Shown here: in pieces, positions 1 to 5,751 of the stretch | Numbering within the stretch: position 1 is the stretch's first letter | How the letters are laid out: the number at the start of each line of letters is the position of its first letter | Origin: Anaerolineales bacterium | GTDB lineage: Bacteria; Chloroflexota; Anaerolineae; Anaerolineales; DRMV01 | Assembly: GCA_026985785.1 (NCBI GenBank) | Contig: JALSPT010000199.1 | Location: forward strand, 1 to 8,416 | Reading direction: 5' to 3' | DNA: 8,416 nt | Program-made: the position numbers and the translations under genes | Notes under the pieces: model-generated | What the model saw: the letters and a program-made list of their open reading frames with translations, nothing else | Databases searched by the model: none | What the model was told of the DNA's origin: nothing

Positions 1-2
1 CC

Positions 3-35
3 GAGAAAGCGTCTTCCACTTGGAGGCAACCATGA
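3..35 (+). CDS. possible 3' end of an upstream gene (partial)
   Basis: One plus-strand frame is open from the window edge and ends at a TGA (33-35) that overlaps the start codon of the next gene as ATGA. Four-base ATGA overlaps are common between coupled genes in bacterial operons, which is the only reason to suspect a real gene end here. Only about ten codons are visible, so nothing can be said about the product. It may equally be a chance open frame; the frame of the downstream gene is also open to the window edge. Confidence 0.25.
   Translation, partial: EKASSTWRQP
22..26 (+). promoter_or_regulatory. ribosome binding site of the metallophosphoesterase gene
   Basis: A GGAGG sits five bases before the ATG at 32. 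This decides the start against the in-frame TTG at 20, which would place the GGAGG inside the coding sequence and would add four residues before the usual beta-strand start of the family. Confidence 0.75.
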
Positions 36-532
36 AACTGGCCATTTTGAGCGACACGCACGACAATCTCTACACCCTCACGCAGGCGTTGCAACGTTTG
101 CACCATGCCGATGCCGTGCTACATTGCGGCGACTTTTGCGCCCCTTTCACCCTCAAGCGGCTGGCGGAAGGCGTAGGCGGCAAACCGGTGCACATCGTTT
201 GGGGGAACAACGACGGCGACCGGCGTATGTTGGCCGCCATTGCTGCTCAGATGGGCAACGTTCACATCCACGGCGAATTCGCGGATTTCGATTTGGGCGG
301 CTTTCGTGTGGCGATGAGCCATTACCCCGAAGTGGCGCGGGCGGTGGCTGCCGCCGGGGAACACGATCTGGTGTGCTATGGCCACGACCACCAGGCATAC
401 GAAGCGCGGTTGGGGCGCACGCTATTGCTCAACCCTGGCGAATTGGCAGGGGCACTCACCGGGCGGCCTACGTTCGTGCTGTTGGATGTGTTCACCGGGA
501 CGGTGGAATGGGTGGAAGTCACCCCTTGCTGA
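32..532 (+). CDS. YfcE/MJ0936-type metallophosphoesterase
   Basis: Small calcineurin-like phosphodiesterase of 166 residues, the usual size for the YfcE/MJ0936 group. All family blocks are visible in order: the opening strand with DTH (Asp8, His10), GD at 33-34, GNND at 58-61, a His at 97, and GHDH at 117-120, followed by NPGE at 134-137. These residues bind two metal ions in the family and hydrolyse phosphodiester bonds; members act on model substrates and some cyclic nucleotides, and the physiological substrate is generally unknown. There is no signal peptide, so it should be cytosolic. It is the only confident plus-strand gene here and converges on thrB, overlapping its 3' end by 14 bases. 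It may be coupled to an upstream gene outside the window. The family call is secure; the substrate is not. Confidence 0.92.
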   Translation: MKLAILSDTHDNLYTLTQALQRLHHADAVLHCGDFCAPFTLKRLAEGVGGKPVHIVWGNNDGDRRMLAAIAAQMGNVHIHGEFADFDLGGFRVAMSHYPEVARAVAAAGEHDLVCYGHDHQAYEARLGRTLLLNPGELAGALTGRPTFVLLDVFTGTVEWVEVTPC

Positions 533-1451
533 CCACCACCTGCGCACCGCCCGCGATGGCCACAGCCCAACCGCGAGCAGCCACGCCAGCCTGGCGAAAC
601 GCGGCCACCATGGCCTGAGCAATCAAGCCAGCGTCATCGTGCTGGGGGGCAAAGGCGATCACACCCGGCCCGGCCCCCGAAAGCCCTGCCGCCACGGCAC
701 CGGCCTGGCGCGCCGCTGCCAGCGCAGCCTCTGCCCCCGGCACCAACCGGAGCCGGTAGGGCTGGTGCAGCCGGTCCTGAAAGGCCACGGCCAAGGCTTC
801 GACCTCGCCTGTGCGGAAGGCGTCGGCCACCAGCAAAGCGTGCCCCAGGTTGAAAACCGCGTCCTCCAGCGAGACCTGCCGGGGCAACACCGCTCGCGAT
901 TCAGCCGTACTCAGCGCCACACGAGGCACGGCCACGGCCAACCAACGCCGTCCCTGCCACGCGGGGGCGATGGGCAATGGCCGCACGTGCCAGTTCCCCT
1001 CTCCGTCGGCCACCGAGGCCACCAGCCCGCCGTACAGTGAAGGCGCCACATTGTCGGGGTGCCCCTCGACCTGAGCCGCCAGGACAAAGACCGCCTCCCG
1101 ACTGAGCGGGTTGCCCAGCAGCGCATTGGCCCCCAGCACGCCCAGCAGCGCCGCCGCGCCGCTGGAGCCCAGCCCCGATTGTAACGGGATGCCGTTGTGG
1201 CACCTCACCCGGAGACCGGATGGAAGTGGCGCGCCAACCGCCTCCCACACCCGACGTGCAGCCCGCAAAACCAGGTTGCGCTCATCCCCCGGCAAGATGG
1301 CTTCACCTTCCCCCTTTACCACAATTTGCCACCCCGCCCCCGTAGCCTGAAAATGCGCTTCGTTCCACAAATCCAGCGCCAAGCCGAGGACGTCGAAACC
1401 CGGCCCCACGTTCCCACAAGATGCAGGCACCCGCACCGTCACGCCAGGCAT
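519..1451 (-). CDS. thrB: homoserine kinase
   Basis: Homoserine kinase of the GHMP kinase family, 310 residues. It phosphorylates homoserine with ATP, the step before threonine synthase, in the cytosol. Visible marks: an N-terminal substrate motif PASCGNVGPGFDVLG (9-23), the ATP-binding GHMP loop PLQSGLGSSGAA (89-100), a block with HPDNVAPSLYGG (131-142), the homoserine-kinase-like STAESRAVLP (181-190), and the C-terminal LSGAGPG loop (257-263). I chose the ATG at 1451 because a GAGGG lies five bases upstream and the protein then begins just before the first conserved strand. A second ATG at 1463 has GAGG directly abutting it and would overlap the preceding gene. The gene starts one base after the stop of the TIM-barrel gene, so it is probably the last gene of the run. 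No other threonine gene is in the window. GHMP relatives exist, but the motif set fits ThrB well. Confidence 0.93.
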   Translation of the reverse strand: MPGVTVRVPASCGNVGPGFDVLGLALDLWNEAHFQATGAGWQIVVKGEGEAILPGDERNLVLRAARRVWEAVGAPLPSGLRVRCHNGIPLQSGLGSSGAAALLGVLGANALLGNPLSREAVFVLAAQVEGHPDNVAPSLYGGLVASVADGEGNWHVRPLPIAPAWQGRRWLAVAVPRVALSTAESRAVLPRQVSLEDAVFNLGHALLVADAFRTGEVEALAVAFQDRLHQPYRLRLVPGAEAALAAARQAGAVAAGLSGAGPGVIAFAPQHDDAGLIAQAMVAAFRQAGVAARGWAVAIAGGAQVVVSKG

Positions 1452-1452
1452 C

Positions 1453-2310
1453 TCAACCCTCATCCTCGCCGCTGACTTCCTGCCACCATTGTTTCAGCAG
1501 CAGGGCGTCTTCCTCCAACACCGGGCTTTCGCACAAAATGCGCCCCGCCGCGCCAAAATCCTTGAGCGCCCGAAAGATGGCGGCCACATCCAGGTCGGCT
1601 TTTTCAAACTTCAGGTGATTGCGTTCTCCCTTGGGGCCGTACTCGATGCCCGAAAGGTGAATGTGCAAGCGGCGCAGGGCATCCTCACCCAAGGCTTGGG
1701 CATAAGCCTCCAATACCCGCGCCCATTCATCGTAGGAATTCATGCTGCCATCGCCGGGGCGGGCGTGCAGATGGGCGAAATCGACGCACGGCAGCACGCC
1801 GGGCACGGCCTGGCTCATGGCCAACGTATCTTCCAGCGAGCCGATGACAGCGCTCTTGCCCATCGTCTCGGGGCGCAGGGTGACCGCGACGCCCATCTCG
1901 GCGAGGTCGGCGACGACGGCTTCCAGGCGGGCGATGGCCTTGGGAAGCACCTCGGCGGGCGGGCGGCGGAAGTACGAACCGGGGTGAAACACGATGTCGG
2001 TCGCGCCGGCCAGGTGGCCGTAATAGGCCGCGTCCATCAACCGCTTGCGGGATTTAGGCCATTCTGCCTCATCGGCGTTCAGGTTGATGAAATAGGGGGC
2101 ATGCACACTTAGGGCAACGTCGTGCTCGGCAGCCGCGGCCTTGATGGCCGCGCAGGTCTTTTCGCTCACCCGCACGGCGCGCACCCAGCCAAGTTCCAGC
2201 GCGTCGAGGCCGAGTTCGCGCAGCCGGATGACCGCTCCCACGCTGCCACCGGGTTTTTTGGGCGCAGATTTGGGCGTACCGACGGTACCAAAACGGAACG
2301 AAAGGGGCAT
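1453..2310 (-). CDS. endonuclease IV-like TIM-barrel protein (AP endonuclease family 2)
   Basis: TIM-barrel protein of 285 residues, the same size as E. coli Nfo. The fold family holds endonuclease IV, which cuts DNA at abasic sites with three zinc ions, and xylose-isomerase-like sugar epimerases. Candidate metal ligands in the order seen in Nfo: His70 (VHAPY), His109 (FHPGS), Glu148 (PETMG), Asp177 and His180 (CVDFAH), His218 (HIHLSG), His232 (GERNHL), Glu261 (CESP). The Nfo Asp-x-His pair is altered here to RNH, and the usual ENTAG and DTCHAFAAGY blocks are replaced by PETMG and VDFAHLHAR, a pattern I associate with archaeal-style homologues. The start at 2310 has GGAGG six bases upstream; the longer TTG start at 2343 overlaps the Nudix gene. 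It lies 29 bases after the Nudix gene and one base before thrB. Fold is secure; DNA-repair activity is plausible, sugar-phosphate isomerase activity is the alternative. Confidence 0.82.
   Translation of the reverse strand: MPLSFRFGTVGTPKSAPKKPGGSVGAVIRLRELGLDALELGWVRAVRVSEKTCAAIKAAAAEHDVALSVHAPYFINLNADEAEWPKSRKRLMDAAYYGHLAGATDIVFHPGSYFRRPPAEVLPKAIARLEAVVADLAEMGVAVTLRPETMGKSAVIGSLEDTLAMSQAVPGVLPCVDFAHLHARPGDGSMNSYDEWARVLEAYAQALGEDALRRLHIHLSGIEYGPKGERNHLKFEKADLDVAAIFRALKDFGAAGRILCESPVLEEDALLLKQWWQEVSGEDEG
1457..1461 (-). promoter_or_regulatory. ribosome binding site of thrB
   Basis: GAGGG on the minus strand, five bases before the ATG at 1451 and lying inside the last codons of the preceding gene. 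It supports the shorter start of thrB and suggests translational coupling. Confidence 0.55.
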
Positions 2311-2316
2311 GAGAAA

Positions 2317-2321
2317 CCTCC
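2317..2321 (-). promoter_or_regulatory. ribosome binding site of the TIM-barrel gene
   Basis: A full GGAGG on the minus strand six bases before the ATG at 2310, in the 29-base gap after the Nudix gene. It is the strongest Shine-Dalgarno sequence of the minus-strand run and fixes the start of the TIM-barrel protein. Confidence 0.75.
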
Positions 2322-2339
2322 AAGAGGGTATGCGGGCAT

Positions 2340-2771
2340 TCAAATGTCAAACGAAGCGCGGGCGCGACGCAGCCAACGGCGTTCGGCCTCGAACGTCAGG
2401 GCGCGCTCGGCTTCCTCCCACGGCAGCCAGCGAGGAATGAATTGGGCTTCGGGTGGCGTTTCGGGCGTCTCGGCGTTCTGAGACAGCATCAAAAAGTAAT
2501 GCTCGGTGCGCTCGTAATGGCGCCCCTGGTAATCGAACGCCACCTGCTGCGTGCCCAAATCGGCAAGGATACGCAGGTGGCGGAAGCCGCTTTCCTCGGC
2601 CACCTCGCGCAGGGCGGCTTGGCGAGGCGTTTCGCCGGCCTCGACGTGCCCTTTGGGAAGGCGCACTTCGCCGCGAGCGGGGCGCTCCAGCACCAGCACC
2701 TGCCCATCGGGGGCAATCACCACCCCACCTGCCGCAGTATAGCGAACCGATGGAGCCCTTTGTGCGGCCAA
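2340..2771 (-). CDS. Nudix hydrolase
   Basis: Single-domain Nudix protein of 143 residues. The complete Nudix box is at 41-63: Gly41, five residues, Glu47, seven residues, then REVAEESGF (55-63), matching GX5EX7REUXEEXGU; it binds the metal ions that cleave nucleoside-diphosphate-linked substrates. The LPKGHVEAGE form (38-47) is common in Ap4A-hydrolase-like and MutT-like members, but the substrate cannot be read from sequence. The only usable start ahead of the first strand is a TTG at 2771, with GAGG four bases upstream; a GTG at residue 17 would remove part of the core. The TTG lies one base after the stop of the lipid-kinase gene, and its ribosome binding site is inside the last codons of that gene, so the two are probably coupled. 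Likely cytosolic nucleotide clean-up or signalling-nucleotide hydrolysis. Confidence 0.88.
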   Translation of the reverse strand: MAAQRAPSVRYTAAGGVVIAPDGQVLVLERPARGEVRLPKGHVEAGETPRQAALREVAEESGFRHLRILADLGTQQVAFDYQGRHYERTEHYFLMLSQNAETPETPPEAQFIPRWLPWEEAERALTFEAERRWLRRARASFDI

Positions 2772-2772
2772 G

Positions 2773-3132
2773 TTACCTCATCCTTGCGATCAGCGGCGGG
2801 CCAAGCACCAGCAGCCCAATAGCCACCGCGGTGGCTGCGGCCAAAAGCACGGCTGCCGCGGCGACGTCTTTCGCCGCCTTAGCCTTAGGGTGCTCTGCTG
2901 GCGAAGCCAGATCGACGGTCTCTTCGATGGCCGTGTTGAGCGCCTCGGCAACCCATACCAGGCCAATCGCAAAGGCAACCAACCCCCAGCCAAGCGCCGA
3001 CAGGCCGAGCCATCCTCCCACGGTCACCACCACCATGGTCGCCGCGAGATGAAACCGGGCATGGGGTTGGCTGCGAAGCAAATGTACCAGCCCGGCCAGG
3101 GCATAGCCGAACGCTCGCCAGCGGTCTTTCAC
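2773..3132 (-). CDS. dgkA: diacylglycerol/undecaprenol kinase family protein
   Basis: Small integral membrane kinase of the DgkA family, 119 residues, near the usual 120-130. Members phosphorylate diacylglycerol or, in Gram-positives, undecaprenol, feeding the lipid carrier of cell-wall synthesis. The family signature is seen as EALNTAIEETVD (63-74) followed by KAAKDVAAAAVL (85-96). Hydrophobic segments lie at about 30-46, 49-66 and 92-112, in keeping with three membrane spans. The same frame stays open upstream to 3435, but that part is only the shadow of ybeY. The start is a GTG at 3132 with GAGG five bases upstream, the GAGG overlapping the ybeY stop codon; the intergenic gap is seven bases. 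Position after pgpH and ybeY matches the Firmicute arrangement, which favours an undecaprenol-kinase-like role, though the substrate is not proven. Confidence 0.88.
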   Translation of the reverse strand: MKDRWRAFGYALAGLVHLLRSQPHARFHLAATMVVVTVGGWLGLSALGWGLVAFAIGLVWVAEALNTAIEETVDLASPAEHPKAKAAKDVAAAAVLLAAATAVAIGLLVLGPPLIARMR

Positions 3133-3137
3133 AGCAG

Positions 3138-3141
3138 CCTC
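3138..3141 (-). promoter_or_regulatory. ribosome binding site of dgkA, overlapping the ybeY stop
   Basis: GAGG five bases before the GTG at 3132. Its first two bases are the last two of the ybeY TGA, so the ribosome finishing ybeY covers the start site of dgkA. It decides the GTG start inside a much longer open frame. Confidence 0.65.
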
Positions 3142-3592
3142 ACGGCGGCGAGAGAGGGCAACCCAGGCTCTCCAGCACTTCCCGCTGGGCTGCCCACATG
3201 CGGGCTTTGTCGGCAGGGGTGGCGTGGTCGTGCCCCAGCAGGTGCAGCACGCCGTGGACGACCAAGAGACACAGTTCCCATGCCACAGGATGGCCGCTTT
3301 GGGCTGCCTGAGCAGCGGCACGGGGATACGAGATGGCGATGTCGCCCAGGTAAGGGATGCCCGTTTCGGGGTCGGGGGCGCCGTCTTCGAAGGACAACAC
3401 ATCCGTGGGCGCATCCACGCCACGGTAACGAGCATTCAGGCGGCGGATAGCCTCGTCATCGGTCACCTTGATACTTAGCACAGCAGAAGCCACTCCCTGC
3501 TGCTGCAAAGCAACCACAGCAGCCTGTTCGAGCGTATGGGGGGCGATCTGCGCTCGAAAGGAAGGGTCAATCGTCAGATGAATCGTGTACAT
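3140..3592 (-). CDS. ybeY: endoribonuclease YbeY, rRNA maturation factor
   Basis: YbeY/UPF0054 metalloprotein of 150 residues, a normal length. It is a zinc-dependent endoribonuclease involved in 16S rRNA 3'-end maturation and ribosome quality control in the cytosol. The zinc motif H-x3-H-x5-H is present as HGVLHLLGHDH (His113, His117, His123). Also visible are the conserved LNARYRGVDAPTDVLSFED block (52-70) and LGDIAIS (82-88). The start at 3592 gives the typical short strand MYTIHLTID; a start at 3634 adds 14 unusual proline-rich residues and has no ribosome binding site. With the chosen start, the gene overlaps the 3' end of pgpH by 26 bases and lacks its own clear Shine-Dalgarno sequence, so translation probably depends on coupling. 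The pgpH-ybeY-dgkA order is known from Firmicutes. Confidence 0.93.
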   Translation of the reverse strand: MYTIHLTIDPSFRAQIAPHTLEQAAVVALQQQGVASAVLSIKVTDDEAIRRLNARYRGVDAPTDVLSFEDGAPDPETGIPYLGDIAISYPRAAAQAAQSGHPVAWELCLLVVHGVLHLLGHDHATPADKARMWAAQREVLESLGCPLSPP

Positions 3593-5726
3593 CGGCGGTT
3601 TTTTGGGCACCGGCCTCAGCGGCGGCCACGGCATCCATCAGGGCTTGCGCGGCTTCGCTGCGGGGGATGGTGGCCTGCCCCCGCTGTTTCGGCACCTGCG
3701 GGTAGCGAATGCGGGGATGATACATCCCTTTCAGGGCCGTGACGAAGGTATCTTCGATGATTTTCAGATCGCGCAAGGTGAGGTTGGCATCACTCAACTG
3801 GCCTTCACGAATGCGTTCGGTGATGGTGGCATGTACAATGCGGCGGAGCTCATGCTCATCGGTGGGGTTTTCAGCGCGAGTCCGGGCTTCACAACCGTCG
3901 GCCAACATTACCAGCGCGGTCTCTCGGCTTTGGGGGATGGGACCGGGATAGCGGAAATCGGCAGGATCCACTTTGCGCTCATCGCCTGCCTGTTCGACGG
4001 CTTTGGCGTACTGGTAGCGGGTGAGCATGGTGCCGTGGTGTTCGGCGATGAAGTTACGGATGGCCTGGGGCAGGTTATGTTGTTGCGCCAGCGCCAGGCC
4101 ATCGGGGACGTGGTTGAGGATAATCCGGGCGCTTTCCCACGGTGAAAGGGCATCGTGGGGGTTGGAACCCCCAGGCGGTTTGTTTTCGATGAAATACTGA
4201 GGGGCGACCATTTTACCCACGTCATGGTAAAGCGCCCCCACACGCACCAGCAACGCGTCGGCTCCGATGGCACGAGCGGCCTGCTCGGCGAGGTTGGCCA
4301 CCTGGAGGCTATGTTGATAAGTGCCGGGGGCATCGTGCAGCAGGCGTTGGAGCAGCGGATGGTCGGGGCGCGAAAGCTCCAGCAGTTGCAAGGGGGTGAC
4401 CTGCCCCAGCCAGGGAGCAAAGAAATAGTGCATGACCAATGCCAGCGCCGAGGCCACAGCCCCAGCAAACACTGCCCCTGCCACAAGCGTCAAAACGCCC
4501 GCCAGGTCGGTATCGGGAGAGGCGAGACGTAACGCCAGCACAACCATGCTGCCGATGAAAGCCATCCCCACAGCCGCGCCGAAGAACGTCCGCATCCGTT
4601 GCACCCGGCTGAGCAATACCATACCACTGAGTGCCAGGAAAGCATGGTAGATCACCAGTTCGAAGCCGCGGGGAAAATGGTAAAAACTCAGCGCCAGCAA
4701 AGGGAGGGTGAGAAGCATGGCCGTTTCGCCGTCGAACAGCAGAGAGAGCAACAAGGTATAGGCTGCCAACGGGTAAAGATAGGGCAAGATCGCGTGCCCT
4801 TGAACCAGTAAGCGTGCCCCACCGAGGAAAACCACGCCTACCCCAGAAACGATGAGCAACGCCGTGAGATCTTGCGCCAGCAGCGGGCGAGAAAGCGCGA
4901 CAAACAACGCCACCAACAGCACCGATGCCAGCGTGAGAAGCAAGGGTGCCAGTACACTTTGCCAGGGTGTGCTACCTCTCAGCAAGCCGTATTGCTGCAA
5001 GGCTTCGATATCGGCGGGGGTGAGCACCTGCCCTCGTTGCACGATGGTTTCACCACGCCGAAAAGTCCGTATGACCGGCTGAACGGCTTGTCGGGCTTTT
5101 TGGCGCGCCGCCTCGGTGAGCTCGGGGCTGTAAAGGCTGTTGGGGGCCAGGTAGGCTGCCACCAGCCGTTCTACCAACGCGGCTTGTTTGTCGGGCATGG
5201 TGAGGTCGATAAATGCGGGAATATTGCGCCGCGCTTCCTCCAACTGGTCTTCTCGAATGGGCGCGCGCATCATCGTTTCCAACACCCGCAAGGCTTCTTG
5301 CTGGACGGCCTTCCAGCGAGCCTCATCCATGGTAAGCAAGTAGCGTTTTTGCTCCGCCGAAAGATCAAGTCCTTTGATAGCCCCCAGGTCGTGCAATTTT
5401 TCTTCCTGCGTGGCATAAGGGTCTGCGCGGATAGCGGTAATGAAGGTCAGCGCTGCCCGCAAGCGCTCCAATTGCCGACGCCCGATGCTGGTATCTGGCG
5501 GGGCGTACACATTGGCAACCGCTCGCGCAGCGGCCTCCTGGCGTTGCTCGGTCAACACCTTGCTGGTATAGGTTTGAGTGTAGGGGGCCAGAATATCGCG
5601 CGGGGCAACTTCACCGGCGTGAAGGGTGAAGTTGTCTTCCATGGTGCTGTACCACATCAAAACACCGGCCACCACCATGGTGAGCAAAATGACAAGCCAA
5701 CGAGCAAGAGGCGTTCCGCGTTTCAT
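3567..5726 (-). CDS. pgpH: 7TM-HD family c-di-AMP phosphodiesterase (PgpH/YqfF type)
   Basis: Membrane protein of 719 residues with the full layout of the 7TM-HD family: an N-terminal membrane anchor (11-26), an extracytosolic 7TMR-HDED-like domain (about 30-250), seven-span membrane region (about 255-440) and a cytosolic HD domain (about 450-665). HD residues visible: His472 in YQHSLQVANLA, His501-Asp502 in HDVGK, His539, His563-His564 in AEHHG, and Asp610 in MLADGCEA; spacing fits PgpH. The family hydrolyses c-di-AMP to pApA with two metal ions. NPHDALSP (522-529) is also typical. A charged tail follows (670-719). Unlike the common HDIG motif it reads HDVG, a mild change. The ATG at 5726 has no ribosome binding site but lies nine bases after a perfect -10 box. 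Its 3' end overlaps ybeY. The family call is firm; activity on c-di-AMP is inferred from family. Confidence 0.93.
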   Translation of the reverse strand: MKRGTPLARWLVILLTMVVAGVLMWYSTMEDNFTLHAGEVAPRDILAPYTQTYTSKVLTEQRQEAAARAVANVYAPPDTSIGRRQLERLRAALTFITAIRADPYATQEEKLHDLGAIKGLDLSAEQKRYLLTMDEARWKAVQQEALRVLETMMRAPIREDQLEEARRNIPAFIDLTMPDKQAALVERLVAAYLAPNSLYSPELTEAARQKARQAVQPVIRTFRRGETIVQRGQVLTPADIEALQQYGLLRGSTPWQSVLAPLLLTLASVLLVALFVALSRPLLAQDLTALLIVSGVGVVFLGGARLLVQGHAILPYLYPLAAYTLLLSLLFDGETAMLLTLPLLALSFYHFPRGFELVIYHAFLALSGMVLLSRVQRMRTFFGAAVGMAFIGSMVVLALRLASPDTDLAGVLTLVAGAVFAGAVASALALVMHYFFAPWLGQVTPLQLLELSRPDHPLLQRLLHDAPGTYQHSLQVANLAEQAARAIGADALLVRVGALYHDVGKMVAPQYFIENKPPGGSNPHDALSPWESARIILNHVPDGLALAQQHNLPQAIRNFIAEHHGTMLTRYQYAKAVEQAGDERKVDPADFRYPGPIPQSRETALVMLADGCEARTRAENPTDEHELRRIVHATITERIREGQLSDANLTLRDLKIIEDTFVTALKGMYHPRIRYPQVPKQRGQATIPRSEAAQALMDAVAAAEAGAQKTADVHDSSDD
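4156..4173. repeat. perfect inverted repeat inside the HD-domain coding region
   Basis: TGGGGGTTGGAACCCCCA has two perfectly complementary eight-base arms around a GG spacer. It lies in pgpH codons for the PPGGSNP loop (about 517-523), just before the conserved NPHD motif. On the plus strand a T-rich run follows, which resembles an intrinsic terminator, but no plus-strand gene precedes it. It may simply follow from the encoded amino acids and high GC. Confidence 0.5.
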
Positions 5727-5735
5727 TGTGGCGCC

Positions 5736-5744
5736 ATTATACCA
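5736..5744 (-). promoter_or_regulatory. extended -10 promoter of pgpH
   Basis: Read on the minus strand, TGGTATAAT gives a consensus TATAAT (5741-5736) preceded by the TGn extension. The hexamer is followed by only nine bases before the pgpH ATG, so transcription would be expected to start around 5729, about three bases before the ATG. No good TTGACA-like box is seen at the usual 16-18 base distance, which falls inside the end of the permease gene; extended -10 promoters can work without one. It would give a second transcript for pgpH and the genes behind it. Confidence 0.6.
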
Positions 5745-5751
5745 GCCGCTT

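Noticed and set aside
20..31. TTG start for the metallophosphoesterase
   Set aside because: It would put the GGAGG ribosome site inside the gene; the ATG at 32 is correctly spaced and gives the family N-terminus.
378..1040. Long plus-strand open frame opposite thrB
   Set aside because: It is antisense to a gene with clear GHMP-kinase motifs; its translation is rich in Arg, Pro, His and Gln without any recognisable domain, as expected for a shadow frame in high-GC DNA.
2773..3435. A longer DgkA protein with an N-terminal extension of about 100 residues
   Set aside because: The extension lies entirely in the ybeY gene in another frame and shows no domain; a GTG with a good ribosome binding site marks the family-like start at 3132.
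4156..4190. Intrinsic terminator on the plus strand (hairpin then T-rich run)
   Set aside because: There is no plus-strand gene upstream to terminate, the T-run is interrupted, and the region codes for a conserved HD-domain loop on the other strand.
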